A DNA stretch of 64,000 bases from Cantharellus purpuraceus (lineage: Eukaryota; Basidiomycota; Agaricomycetes; Cantharellales; Hydnaceae): positions 558,001 to 622,000 of the forward strand of contig JALBUN010000049.1 in NCBI GenBank assembly GCA_025174535.1, in the 5' to 3' direction. Position 1 is the first letter of the stretch. Each line of letters opens with the position of its first letter. The notes beneath the pieces are model-generated. The model made no database searches and had not been told where the DNA came from. It saw only the letters and a program-made list of their open reading frames with translations. This document shows positions 22,801-44,914 of this stretch, one piece after another. The position numbers and the translations under genes are program-made.

Positions 22801-24559
22801 TCCCTCTCGTTGGCCTACAGAGAGGAAGTCGAGCAACGAGAACATGTGCACCAGCTTGCACCTACGTACCTTACAGTCACGTATCTCTTCTTTATTGTGA
22901 TTGATCTGTCGTTTTACAGAGTCCAGTTCCTGCTTGATAGAGTCGACACTAGGAACGGCATCTCTGTCATTCTCAAGATCCACCACCTTCGCAGCAGTGG
23001 CTTGGAAGGCAGCCTGAAGAGAGCGTGAATTAGCATGCACATACCATCTCGCAATGACAAACCTCTGCATCTACAATGCTTTGTTCTATTCTAGGGAGGC
23101 GTCTTCGCGCTTTTGCCGCTTCCTCGAACTTCTTTGTCATTTCCTAAAAAGGTGTAAATGGCAGCGATAGCTATCCACATGCGAACATACACCCTCTTTC
23201 GTCTTCACGTGTGCCCAGGCTAGCTCACGCTTGTATGCTGCTAGTTCGCTTTGCTTCTCGCGTGCCTTGGTTGCTTCCTGATTACGTGCATCAGCCTCTT
23301 TGAATGCTTTCTCAAGGTCCGGAATCTCCTCTCGTTTCAACTGAAGTGTCCGCGTCGTCTTCCCGATGTTTTCAAGACACGTCTCGTATTCCTCAACTAG
23401 CTGAGTGAGTTGCGTGCCTTTGAGGAAGAACTGCAGTAGCGTCAGTGAAAGTAGGACATAACGGGTTTATGCATCTCACCTGGTACTTGTCGGTCGGATG
23501 AGAAGCGCTAAGGAACTGTCTGGCAGAATCTGTGCGAGAGATTAAAAATCAGGGATGGAAAAGTATGGTGAACTAGCCTTGAGTCAGGATATTCATAGGA
23601 TTATCTACTTGTATGTTCATATGGTCGCAAATGGCGGACAGTTGGTCGCGTTTTGTCGACACGAGCTTACCATCCGCACTCTTTATCTTATAGGACGAGG
23701 ATCCCTCCTTGGTGAACCTTCGAGTAATGATTATACTGTCGCCATACAACTCTGGCTTAAAAGCCTCTTCGCCTCGATTCTTGATGTTTACGGTTACCTC
23801 AGCCATGCTTTATTCGTAGAGCCACTTAAGCAGACAACGGGGAGAAATGACATGTGACGTGCCTTTGTCCTTCACGAATAAATGACTTTAGACCATTCCC
23901 TCTGCCAGTGGAGACTGCTTTCCCTCCAAGAGCAATCGTTAGTGCAGAAAGAACAGCACTCTTTCCGCCTAGATCACTACATCAACATTGTTTCGTCCAT
24001 AGGATTGCTAATGAAATCACAACATACTTCCATTATGACCTATGCCGGATGCCAATTAGAAAACACCTATAAGTAGGCCATGTAGTTACAAACCAATGAT
24101 GAAGTTGATTTGAGGTCCGAATTTGAAAGAAAGACGAGGGTGACACATGAATTGATGCATCTCAATGGACTCAATAATACCCATGGGGGCGATGCCCTAG
24201 ATGGAGAGCGTAAGTACGTGAGGTATCTAAACGCGTATACGTACACCTTTCTTCTTTTCACGCCTGCTGATCGCGTCCAATACTAGAGCTTCGTTTTGAG
24301 CTTCAAATTCCTCATCATCTTGGTCGGCTGTTATCCGTGAAATGTTGGTGCTAAGACGTGTATCCAACTCAACCTCCTCTGCATCTTCATCTTCGACAAT
24401 AACTTTCTTCTTTGCCTTCCCTTTCGCATTCTTGACGCGTGGCTCAGGGGGCGCATCCCCATCGCTGTCACTTATGCGGGCTCGCTTTGCGGGAGTAAAG
24501 ACGCTTTCAGACTCGACATCGGAGCTATCGTTGTTATGTGCTGCACGACGTTTGACCAT
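19843..24559 (-). CDS. SMC6: SMC6, structural maintenance of chromosomes protein
   Basis: Start ATG 24559 ([14 protein letters not shown]..), a nuclear, acidic N-terminus. The head follows: [15 protein letters not shown], then Walker A GHNGSGKS assembled across two introns (about 23945-24110), then [23 protein letters not shown]6-typical blocks are [17 protein letters not shown] and [17 protein letters not shown]. Two long coiled-coil arms flank a hinge near 21.7-22.5 kb. The C-terminal head has the signature LSGGEKS, Walker B DEFDVFMD and the ending [14 protein letters not shown]; stop TAG is 19843-19845. Many short introns interrupt it. In known systems SMC5/6 with Nse subunits works in replication-linked repair and chromosome segregation, and its Nse2 subunit is a SUMO ligase. 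All ATPase motifs are present, so the gene looks functional. Internal exon edges were not all resolved. Confidence 0.93.
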
Positions 24560-24743
24560 GTTCTTTAGCGGAGAGAGAAGAATCAGCTGCCAGAATCAGA
24601 ACGCGTCCATGAAGCCAAACATGTGCAAAAATATTTCGGCGAATATTCGGCGCCAATAGCTAGGTGAAATGTCATTGGAAGTGTAGTTCACAGTTTCTCT
24701 ACTATTGTACATAAATCATCATTTCTCTATATTCTTTTACCCC

Positions 24744-26580
24744 TTACTCGCTGGCCCTCGTTATTTTGGATGTCATTGAAGGTGCGGGGGAGTCTACGGC
24801 TTTTGCTGTCACCACCGTCGCATGCTCAGCCTCATGACATCTCAGCCAACAGCAAGAACGAATTGAGGGGAGCCATACCACGGGAACCACTAAGCGTGTA
24901 CTTATATTACCCAGGTCAAAACCGACAGACTCCTTGTCAATCTTCCTTTCCCGCGAATTCAACTTGGCAAGGATGGCATTCACTAGGACTAACTACACTG
25001 TCAGGAACGTGTCCAACACTTGAGAACCCACTCACGTTTGCTGGTGGCGACTTGAAATGGAAACCACAAGAAGGTATTGTTACACAACACATAGACAAGA
25101 AGATATGCGACTTGAAACAAGCTAGAACGGCCCGTCAGTATAGTGGATACTGTGAGTACAAGGAGCCCTACCCGCTTAGCAATCCACGCTCGAAAAGGAT
25201 AGTCAGAAGCCCGTCTAATGCAGATGCACCTCTACCAAATTTGACATTTTGTGAATGATTTCTTCCTCCATCAGGAATGCCTTACATAAAGATACCCTCA
25301 TTGGGAGTATGGTTGTAGACGCACAACGCGCCCACAATGACATTATTACTAAAGATAGCAAAGACTTTTGAAAATCAACATCATTGATCCGGTAATGACA
25401 AGCGTGGTCTGACCTTGCTGCAAGATGACCGGTATCTGAGGCGTATGAATGAAAGGTACGGCTGAAAACAAAGAAACTCGCGAACCCGGTGTCCATCTGT
25501 GGCTACTATCACATTTGTGTTGATATGCCTGTGATTCAAAGAGAGATGAGCGGATTCGGCTAACTTTAGCAACATCTGCAGCAGACCTAATCATGTGGAC
25601 AAAAAAAACTGACAATTTCGTTAACGGAATGGTCAAACGCGCGATGAAGTAACAAACCGAGTGCAAAGGCTACAAAAGCACAACCATAACTTAGCAACAT
25701 TTATTGAAAGTGTTCCGTACTTGCCATACTGGGCCAAACTAGCAAACACCTGGTTGAAATAAGCCAGGAGGAAAAAAAAAAAGATGATGGAAGGACTCAC
25801 TAACAATCCCGTGAGAACCTTGTTTTTCCGGCTCACTGAACGAAAGGAAGAATGAGAGATTAGCGAATCTGGTGAGAACGTGGTTACATACATATCCAGA
25901 CTTGAGGTACGAAATATCTGGGAGACACTGAGATAAAGCATGAGATCGTTGCTGATAAACACTTGCCCTTCCGCTAAGAAACTGCCAGTAGCCTAAGCAT
26001 CGTTGAGGACAAATGCCTTGCATCATTACATAGTCCTCGAATACGTTCTCACTTACCGCCATAACCCAAGTGAGCTTTATTTTCCATGATAGATTAGACA
26101 GCACTAAAAACAAACTATTTTCGGAACATACTGGAATGGGCCTGTGCGTTTCAAAGACCTATCAATTGAGACAGACAATTTGGCTAGTACAAAGGCACGA
26201 ACCAATGCAGGATACTGAGTGCAGACGACTGGAAGAAGTGCTGAACCAAGTACCAATACACTGCCCAGACAATGAAGAAGGCCTGCAAACAGTCCACAAT
26301 CCTGTGTATAAAAAATCATGTATGAGGCTTAATCTAGGAACGACCGGCTGGTGAATCCAACCAGAGAAGGCCAACGCCCAGCTTCATTAAAGGAGTGTCA
26401 TTGGCTGAACGATGGACAAAGTAGGTATACGTCTGTAAGAAGGTGAACCCGAATAACCTGGATGCACTATTGAGCGAGTGGATCAATCCTGAAAACTCCA
26501 ACATACGCAGCAGAGAGAAAAGAACTGAGCGTCACGGCGCCGTATGTTGTGTTCAGCGGCTTTAAGGCGACAGTATCCAT
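24744..26580 (-). CDS. DUF6534-like multi-span membrane protein
   Basis: Probable start ATG 26580 (MDTVALKPLNTTYGAV..). Splicing gives a first span (LSSFLSAA), then FTFLQTYTYFVHR, LMKLGVGLLW and IVDCLQAFFIVWAVYWYLVQ. This order of helices and the Tyr-rich first loop match the small seven-span DUF6534-type family common in agaricomycetes. The 3' end reads LTGRSSLFQVAYLLVYVLCN, then LVNAILAKLNSRER, the conserved end of the family, and a short hydrophilic tail to TAA 24744-24746. No function is known for the family. Exons between about 25260 and 26150 are not resolved: several frames compete and I could not prove the reading frame stays open, so a decayed copy cannot be excluded. It lies 184 bases downstream of the SMC6 start on the same strand. 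Confidence 0.5.
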
Positions 26581-27237
26581 GATGAAAATGAAAAGAGCGG
26601 AGTATGCCTTGTATTGTATAAGTACCAAATCCGCCATTCGCTTAACCGATGCGCCAAAACTTGGACGCTTCCGCGGCGGATCGGCCCGAACGTCGACAGA
26701 AACTTCTTCCATATAAGTCCCATGATCAGAACGGGTCGTCCGTCAGCCTCGGTCACCAATATAATTGCGGTCAGAACCCTTCCATATATGGCAACCATCT
26801 GGGGATCCCGTCTCCAATGCGAGGAGAGCCTATTTGGTAGTAATCATGACCATATATTCAAGGTATTGCGAGACATCGCTAGCAAAGGCAACGACAACAC
26901 AACGGGTAAAACGAATAAAGGGTCATCGGGAGTTACTCGAGTGGAAAAAAAAAAGAAGAAAAAACTAGTGCCGCAAACGAAGAATCAAATATGATGGAAC
27001 GACAAAGCATGCGTGGATAGATACGAAGCAAATTGTGGGAGATATGGTGACCAAAATTGGGGGGGGGTATGTCAAAGTGAAAGAGTGGACGGGATACGAT
27101 GATCCGAGGCTTGATGTAGTGCGAATGTGGAAAAGGTGATGGTGGTGAAGACTGATGGCAAGTCCTCTATGTCCTTCTGGAGCGCTTTAATCCCCATAGT
27201 CCAAATATAATACACCGCAATGTATATCTGATTGTAT
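26581..27237. other. Intergenic stretch with low-complexity runs
   Basis: This separates the DUF6534-like start from the 3' end of the single-span membrane protein gene, both on the minus strand. It holds an A-rich run near 26945-26965 and a G run near 27059-27067. It should contain the promoter of the DUF6534-like gene. No coding exon is supported. Confidence 0.5.
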
Positions 27238-28641
27238 TCATTGCGGTATACGGCTGACGGATGACCTCCTATGAGCAGCTGGCACTGTGGGGACTGCTGG
27301 CATGCTGAAGTTGGTTACTGGGATCTGCACCAGCTCATTAAAACCGCGTTTGTTGCTGTTACCCGTGCTGGTCGGTACTGGTGCGGCCGTAACCTTAGTA
27401 GGCCTTGTGGAAACAGTCGCCGCCGATGGAGAAGTCAAGGCTGAACTGGTGGAGGTTTCGTCAGCCGAGCCGCCGATGGCAACAGGCAGCGCAGCTGGTT
27501 TATTATGTGTGAAAAACCAACCAACGCCTATACCACCACCAATAGCAATCAAAAGGAGGATGCCAACCAGCCAAACCCAGGTCGACAGATGTGTAGACCC
27601 ACTTTCGGTCTTCCGGAGCCACGCACTAGCGGATGTGACACTCAGCATTGCAGAGCAAGATTGACAGAGTAAACTTACCTCTTCTTAGACCCAGACTTGG
27701 CCTCCTCTTTAGCAACCATAGAGAATCGCCTCCAAAAGTCATCTCCTTTGCCACCGACGCCTCTAGGAAGAAGAGTCTCTTCCGAGTTGCCGCGCAGAAT
27801 CCCACCGTTCTCATCGAATTTGACTGTATTGGATTCCTTGCGGGGTCGCACAAAGACAGGCATTATGGGGCTATGAGGCGGAGGGAGCGGTTGTGGGGTA
27901 CGTGTGGCAGATATAGGACTACCAGGCAGTACACCCGAAAAATATGGGGCGCCTGGACTGCTGGGACTTTTTTGAACCGTACTAGGATTTGAACCTTGCA
28001 TGAATGCCACCTGTGGGGGACGCGAATGAGCCGGGGCTGGAGCAGCGATCGATCGAACACCGCTTTGAAGAGCTGCTGGTAATTGCTGCTGCCGTGCAAT
28101 TTGTTCATCTCGCTCACGGGAATGGATCGCAGGATGTGGTTGCTGGACGACATGGCGATTGGCAGCATCCTGCAACTGAGGCTGGCGCCGCTGATCCTGA
28201 GTGGAGTCAGTGGCACCGCGCTCGGAGGGAGATGCGATATGGGATAAAACACCCCCAGTAGCAGCTGCATATAGAGCGCGATGCTTATCTGTAGGCTGTT
28301 CGGATGGATCTTGCTTCCTTTTCGGTGGGTTCTCGTCGTCGGAAGAGTCGTCATAGTCAGATTCTGCAGTCATGAGGCCGCGTCCAATGTCCCCTACACC
28401 CGACATGCGGTTATCGGGGCCATTTCCCGTGAAATATGAGTCGAACCTAACACGAACTTTAGACGAGAAACACTAGGGTTAAGTTATGTGCCTACGCAGT
28501 ATACGCGCTATCCCTGTCACCGCCTGGGGCGGTGGCATCTAATCTCTGTTTTCTCGGACGTGGAATAGGTTTATCCTGGTCTACGAAGACAGAATCCGGC
28601 TCATCAGTAGCGAACGGAGGTTTGACTGCAAAGGGCGCCAT
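27238..28641 (-). CDS. Single-span membrane protein, Ser/Pro-rich, unknown role
   Basis: Start ATG 28641 (MAPFAVKPPFATDEPDSVF..); stop TGA 27238-27240. Three exons are supported. The first joins at RFDSYFTGNGPDNRMSG. The second carries a disordered, Gln/Pro/Ser-rich stretch ending EEAKSGSKK. The third begins SAWLRKTESG and contains one clear membrane span (TWVWLVGILLLIAIGGGIGVGWFF), followed by a Thr/Ser/Pro-rich tail ending RRSSVSRIPQ. There is no N-terminal signal peptide, so the long N-terminal part is probably cytosolic and the Thr/Ser-rich tail outside and possibly O-glycosylated. This resembles fungal wall-sensor or anchor topology but I recognise no family. Total length is about 430 residues. 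Confidence 0.7.
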
Positions 28642-30853
28642 TGTGGTAAGCGTTGATTGCCCGGCGTGGTTCGGGCTGTGATGTTAGAAAGATAGTAACT
28701 AATTGAGAGAATGACGAGCTCGATGAACGAGACCAAATGATGACAGCAAGCCCAATCAAACCCAACCCGCAGGAGGGGGTGAAAACAAAGATGACAGAGA
28801 CGAGAGAGTGGGAAAAACACGCGTCGGAGCCCCAATAGATAGACTGGATTTAGATTTAGGAATTCTCTTTCAGACGTGACATAAACTGTCATTGGCTTAC
28901 ACTGCCTTTGTCTCTACGCGAATGAAAACGTGCTGTAGGTGTAAGTCAAGGGGATAAACGGTCTACAGATCGAGAAAATTGCGGCATGATGGTCAAGCCC
29001 ATCGCAGCCGATTGTCGGAGTGTAGGTACTACTATGCCAACCGAGTTCGCACCGATATAACTGAGACCCATTTTATCTTTGCATCCGAGCCGCAGGTCCG
29101 GGTGAGGTCAACGATGTGGTCAATAGGATGGACGTGCCCTAAAGAAGCGTGGAGGTAAACAGACCAGTGGGTCCCCGGGACCTGATCTGCTTTAATGTCA
29201 ATTATGAGGTACCATCAAGTTCTTCTCAGAGCCATAGATGGGTGTACATTCCTGCGTACATGGTGTTGTTACAGTTGATCACCAGCTGTTATATTTCATC
29301 ATTGTTACAGTAAGTACCTTGTAAGCGTCTCTACCTGCCATCGATCACACTAATAAATTCGTGAAGACGTGCGGCTGTCCAGTGATATCAGTACTGATCC
29401 GAGGTGCTACTGCAGATAACAGACGTGCTCTACAATGTTGTATCGTTCTATGGCCTATGGAGCACCACTCAGGATAACATGGCAGTCAGGCGTGCGACAG
29501 GTCACTGGCAAGTTCATCTGCTTGTGAAACTCAGTGTGAATGGAGCTTTTGGATCGCCCCCGGTACGAGACTGCCCGATTGATAACGGTTTGGTCATGTG
29601 GCGATCGAATCAGTTGGTAGCAGCAACAAAAGTGCCCACAGACCTTTGGACGAGCATGCCTTAGTGCGAAGTTGACAATACCTCAATAGCGTCCTTTGAT
29701 TGAAGACGAGCTCGTTAGTTAAACGATAAGTGAACGATCCAAGACTCGATGCACATCGGACTCCACCTGACCCAGTGCCCTCTGAGCATTTGCTATATGT
29801 GGACCGAATGATAGAGTGGACTGCTTCCCACATTCTGTTCGGCTGAAACCGTAACAGCTGTGGGTAGTGATGCTACTAGTTTTTAGAGGTGACAACATCC
29901 AACACTGGATGCCACAGCATCGCTTTCAAGCATGGGAGCGATGCATTGTTGTGGCGTCGTTATCAATCAGTAGATGAAAAAGTAGAATTCAAACGTTGCT
30001 CTTGAGATAAGGACTCATTCTCCAGATCATGGACTGATGGCGTAAGTGCTGGCGTGCCCATTATGCGATGTAAATTGGGTTGATGCAGATTTCCAATATT
30101 CTACCTCTTTGAATATTGAATGGCAGCACGATCGCTCCTAAAGTGACGAGTGGTTGCGGAAGTAAATTTGCAAAATATGGACGGCAGCCTGATTCCAAGT
30201 CCTCCGCAAGGGATTTGAGTTGGGGTTGAAAGATCGAGCCATGAAAACCGCCCAATCAATGTTTTTGACGTCAGACATGCATGGATGAACCGCCCTAGAG
30301 ATACACGATCTCAACCGAAGGGGACGACTCGATGTGACGTCAACAATTGTTGATCTTCAGAGGTGATCATGAGTTTTCTGCTACGAGAAGCACCATGTGT
30401 TCGCAGTCTGTGGAAGATTGTTTTGTCATGGCAGTACAAAGCTTCAGCGTTGCACTCTAGGGCAAGTGGAGATGATCATGGCACTGGCTACATTGCCTTC
30501 CGGAGATCAGTGCTCCCCGGTTCAGAGGAGCAAGGACCACAGGGCTCAGCAGTTTGAGTTGCAAGAGGGTGTCGTTTCCGTGGATGCTCTGCAGAAAAGA
30601 AGCAGGCTAGATCGTGACGACTGCGTTCTCAGGGCAGAGCAACCGGTAATGGTCTGTACGCAACTTGTGTGCTGCATTTTGGTTATTTTGAAGTTCTCTG
30701 CTGCTAGAAAAACTGCGAGGATATACGGGTATGACAAGTGAGATACTAGGGAATCATGGTGCGAGCGCTGAGAACCGCTGAAGGATCATGATCTTACTGT
30801 AATAGAAGCCTGTGTTATGGACACACTCTTTTACTCTCCCAACCTCTAACTGC
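28642..30853. other. Long divergent intergenic region
   Basis: This 2.2 kb region lies between divergent genes (membrane protein to the left, PH-domain protein to the right) and should hold both promoters. Frames of 60-115 codons occur on both strands (for example 29404-29664 and 30397-30741) but show no motif and no linked exon. No terminal inverted repeats or LTR ends were noticed. The region is long compared with other gaps in the gene-dense half of the window. Confidence 0.45.
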
Positions 30854-33800
30854 ATGGTGAACGTAGTCAAGACTACAAAATTGGCGGAGGATGTGAGTGT
30901 TTACTTGGAATATTCCTTTCCTCACTAAATCCCTTTCGCTTGCAAAGGGTCCGCCCAGTAGCTTCGCCATGCATATCGACCCACCCTCAGCCCCAACCAG
31001 TCCAACGACTAGTCCTCACAGGTTCGTTCTTGGTCTCCGTGATAGAGGCACCTGACTCAGCCGAGCTTTTGTTCCTTTGTAATCGTATCTACTGCTCCCG
31101 GATCTGCCTCCAGTAATGCTAGGACGCGCACTGTATCCTCCCCGGCTCCCGTTAAGACTTCCGATGGAAGCACAATCACCACTGGCAAGTAGTCGTCATT
31201 ATTGAGATATTTTGTTACAACAGACATCTTTCAGATGAACGCCAAGATACCAGTCATGCATCCGCCCCGATCTATTCCCCTCACGACCACTCACAGCCCA
31301 GCAAATTGACTGAAACTTCCCGTACCCGCCGCAGTATCACTGCTACATCTGGCGTTCACTTTTCAATTCCTAAAACTTTCAGTATACCATCTCCACTTGG
31401 TTTTTTTGCCCGTCGGCGAAAGTCAGTCCAAACATCCCCATCCCAACCGTCAGATTATTTGCTTGAGGAGGTTATCGAGATCGGCCCCGAGCTAGGGCAT
31501 CGAGAGAAGAATGACACCGACGCGATCGATGAGGATGAAGAGCGCGAGCGGCTAAGAGATGCAGCTGCACAAGCATTGGGGCTTGGGTTAGGAAGGGATA
31601 GCTCGGGAACACCAGAGCCTGGTCTTGAAGAGGTAGAAGATGTACAAAACACTCCAATTCCAGCTGGATCCAAAAATCCATATGTTCTCGACCCTATCCC
31701 TCCTATGCCACCCCTCACGGCCTTGGCGCCCTCTCCGCCTTCTCTTGTATCCCTGTCACATTCACAGTCTCAATTGTCCACTTCGATTGCGACAACCGAC
31801 CATGCCGTTCCGCCATATCCGAGCAGCCTTTCTGTTCTCAGGCCTTATATCCAAACGAGCTCATCCCTCTTCAAGTATCATCCTTCCTCTAATTTCCTTG
31901 CGCTAACTTTCAACCGTCGCGCGAAGCAGTGGAAGTTTCACTACGTTATACTTACCTCACCACCCCCCGCCAAGTCTAACACGCATGACTTCCTCACGAA
32001 CATCCGGGGGGATCATACGCAACGCCTCAATGCAGAGATATACGCAGACGTACAGCAGACGCCGAACGGGGAACTCGCACCTCTTCCAAGCACACGTCAT
32101 TCGCATCTTCATCTCTTCAAGAGTGCCTCACCTGCCCCCGAGGAGCTGGAGATGGATAGGCTGGAGATTAATGAAGATAGCGTTGTATTTACCGCGGAGG
32201 TCGACGTTGTGGGGAGGCGTGATGTTGTCAAGGTGGGCGGGCGTGATGCGCGCAAAAGTAATGTCGGGAGTGGAGGAGCCAGCTTCAAGTCCACTGGTTC
32301 CAGTTGGCATGGGAGCCTGAAGGCGGATAACGAGGCAAACGTTGAAGAAATGGGACGCACAATGTGGTTGCTCAAGATGGCAGATGACCCAGAGAGACAG
32401 CGATGGATAGAGCATATTAGATCTGCCATATTTACTCAAAGGTCAGTCTTCGACTCATTTTTTCCTCCTACTTTCCGCTTTCCTGTTCACCCCCGGCTTT
32501 CTCTACTTCCTAACCCTCGTTTGCACGGCAAGCATCTAATGGTGCTATTCTATTCTTGGCAACTAGGGCGGAACGTGCAGGAATGTCATCTCAACAGTCT
32601 CCACAAAGCACCGTGCCGAATATTCGGACTGATCTTGATGTGCTTCTCTCGCTGCGTTCTCAGGCATTTCTTCCTAGTGTTGCCGTTTCTTCTGACACGA
32701 TAACTTCGCCTTTCGCTGGGCATGCCACACTGTCAGTGGATAACAATTCACAAGATTATGCAATACGTCCTAGACAAGCACCGCTGTCACAGTCATCGAC
32801 ACAGAAGCCAACCTTGTCATTCAGCCATATATCGCGTAGTGATGTCAGCAGCCCCGTACCGACTCCAAATCCCCGATATGCGGAGCATGTAGGAGCGGCA
32901 CCGTCCCATACAGCTCCAGCGTCTCTACGCTCGAGAACCTATCCATCACCATCAACCTTGAATCAGACCCTCCCATCTCTCAAAAACTTATTTAGCCCCC
33001 CCTCAAGTCCTAGCACTTCTAGCTTTAGCCATGGACTTGCATCGCTGCCTGGTAAACGGGCCTCGTCCAGTCGGCAGGGCTCAAGACCGTCGTCCCCCCA
33101 GCATGACGAGAAAGATATTGATCCGATTTCAGACGACATCGTTTCCCTTGGAAATCGTGCAACCGCTCTTCTCAACCTGTTCCGCTCCAGCAGCCGTGCA
33201 TCGAACAACCATAATCAGCGCACAAGTATGGGCTATAATCCAGTTACAGCGACGTCGGCCTCCACAACACGTTCACCTGCAATTGGTACCCCTATTTCTT
33301 CCCTGCCATTCTCCGACGAGACCGTGCGAGCAAAGCGTTCTGGTGTTGGTAGACAACCGACAGTGTCCTCGGCAGACTGGAGTCAGGTGGACAACGGCGA
33401 ACACGACCCTACCACGGGCGATTTGAGCAAACAAACCCCTTCCCTTCCACCACCCCCAAGAAATCCCCGAAGACCACTTGCAAATGGCATTATCCGAGGA
33501 AATACTGTGGACACTAGGGACGAAGTGAGCCTCTGGGTTAATGGAACGGCACACAACGATGACGAGAGCCTGCCATTGGAACAACGATCCTCTGCACACG
33601 GCCCGCGCACATCTTCACCGGCTGCTATGTCGCCCCCGACATCAGCCCCCTCGCTACCCTCGATAATCGGCAACAGAAGCTTTCCCGGTGGTCGCCCACC
33701 GAGTGCCAACTCGATGTCATCGTACGCTTCTGCTGATGGCGACCGTTGGCCTGAAGTCGAGCTTGGAAACTCGATGCGTCGCTCGCGGATAGTACCCAAG

Positions 33801-34802
33801 ATGCTCGCGCCGCCAACTCGTCCACCTCCGAGTGCACCCTCTCTACGGGCGCGCTCACCGAGTGGAACCCCATCCCCTGTTTTCGAGCAGGACTTTTTGC
33901 CGCGCAATGGGAGCGGTCGACGTGAGACTTCAAGTGGCGCGACTTCGACATGGGGTTCACAGCACCCGTACTCGAATCGCGTCTCTAGTAGTTCTGTGAT
34001 GAGCATTAGGACGAATAGCACTGGACACAGTTTCCTTGGATCTAAAGTGCCGCCGCCTCCTCGACCTCCACCCAATTTTTCCCCACCACCGGCACCAACG
34101 GAAACGCACGATGGTGTGATGCCAGCAAGTGCTGGTCGTGAGTCATTTATTTCCCGTTCACATCGTCTCTCGCTTGTTCCACCCGCCGCTCCGCCTACTC
34201 AGTCGTTACCACCGCGACCTGATGAACCAGGGTATCGTCACCGTAGGTCACATAGCAGTGAAGTCAAATCGACAAGTAGTCTTTATCCCATTCCCGCCTC
34301 GCCGTCACCTGCTTCACTCATTTCAGATCCACCGGCTCCACCTCCTAGTGGGCCATTGCCACCAACCCCTGATAGCGATCGAGATCGTCCATCGTCGAGG
34401 AATTCTCGTCGAACCTCCTTGACCCAGCGACTTCGTATCTTGAGTTCACCTTCGCCTACCCCGACGACGCAAAACTCAGCAAAGGAACCGATAGTTGACA
34501 CCTCTCGACGTCTTATCGGCGAGCCCATCTTGTCACAGTCTGATACTTATCCACCTATGTTCCTCAACATGAGCGACACACCTATCTCACCATCCATTCC
34601 TCCATTTCTCCCCGTCCCATCCCCTCTTCAGCTCGAACAAAAGGATGATGTTGAACCAACACCTCTCTCTCCACCCCCACGGCGGAACTCTCGTAGCTCT
34701 AGAGAGATTCGAGTTTCGAGCCATGATAAGGAAGACGCTAAGCTTGCTCCTCATGGCATATCTTTAGGGCCTCAAGATTCTGCAGTAGTACTTGGGCATT
34801 GA
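30854..34802 (+). CDS. PH-domain protein with long Pro/Ser-rich tail
   Basis: Start ATG 30854 begins a 39-base exon (MVNVVKTTKLAED) that joins in frame, by a gtgagt donor, to GPPSSFAMHIDPPSAPTSP; starting at 30969 is the alternative. One donor near 31186 appears to be GC (gcaagt) rather than GT. The long exon 31306-32440 carries an acidic stretch (about 31490-31650) and then a PH-like region: SSLFKYHPSSNFLALTF, QWKFHYVILTS and MWLLKMADDPERQRWIEHIR, the last being the usual PH C-terminal helix. After an intron the frame runs from near 32566 to 34802 as low-complexity Ser/Pro sequence with polyproline runs (PPPPRPPPNFSPPPAP) that could bind SH3 or profilin. It ends GPQDSAVVLGH. A role in membrane or polarity signalling is plausible but inferred only from domain type. 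Confidence 0.72.
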
Positions 34803-34925
34803 TTTATGTTATATCCTTTTCGTTGACTGTAGAGGAGTAGCTTTGTACTGGGTGCTTTGTGCATTGTACTTATAACACGAATTCATGGAAAAAAACCTTA
34901 CAAATACAAGAGGCTAATAAGTTGA

Positions 34926-44189
<9,264 letters not shown>

Positions 44190-44914
44190 GCTGGTGGCAA
44201 GGAGATCCTTGTCGGACCGTGAAATCTCGGCGCGTGACGGTCACATCATGAACCGCGACTTGGCTTAGTCATCTCACACATTGAGACACAAAGGACACGC
44301 AAGTTATCGTACTAAACCCAAGAAAACCAAACTGCATACTTGCGACCCTTTCGCACCGAGGGCTCGAGGATGTTGTACAATAAGAATATTATCTACATGT
44401 TCTCCGCGCATAGGTACATGTAATCCTTCATCAACCTGCATGTTGGTTGCTCAAAGACAATTAGTACAATGCAAATAAGATAGTACTAGACGTCCATATC
44501 CATGGGGAATAATGTACTATTTCACATCACCCTCCGTACCATCCCTCATCGTTCAACGAGTCACCAGCACGAGGACGGTACGGTCAAGGACAGGCGGAAT
44601 GAATATAAGATCAAATGAGTGGTCATCAACGTGTGCAGGAGGACAGTCCAAACTCCCGCAAGTCACGTCAAAAGTAAAGAAACGATGAGACGAAACTCTA
44701 ATATGAGGGAGCAAGTGACGGGATCCCCGATGTTATGCACATTGTCCGAAAGCGATGCGAGAGAAAGCGAAACTTGAATGGGATGGCGAAGACGAAATGC
44801 GCGGTTGTAAACATGCGAGATGCGAGCGGGTCGTTATGGTATCATGATTGAGGAAGAGAGAACAGCGAGCAACTTCAGCAAGTTTCACGGCAAGGATGAG
44901 CCTCAGGAGGTGAA
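44190..44914. other. Intergenic region upstream of PRP8
   Basis: This lies between the PRP8 start and the 3' end of KRE6/SKN1 copy 2, both on the minus strand, so it should contain the PRP8 promoter. I see no open frame with a motif and no RNA gene. Confidence 0.5.

Noticed and set aside
24770..25258. 162-codon plus-strand frame
   Set aside because: It runs antisense to the conserved 3' exons of the DUF6534-like gene and carries no motif.
33383..34075. 230-codon minus-strand frame
   Set aside because: It is antisense to the Pro/Ser-rich coding exon of the PH-domain gene; Gly-rich composition is the expected shadow of proline codons.
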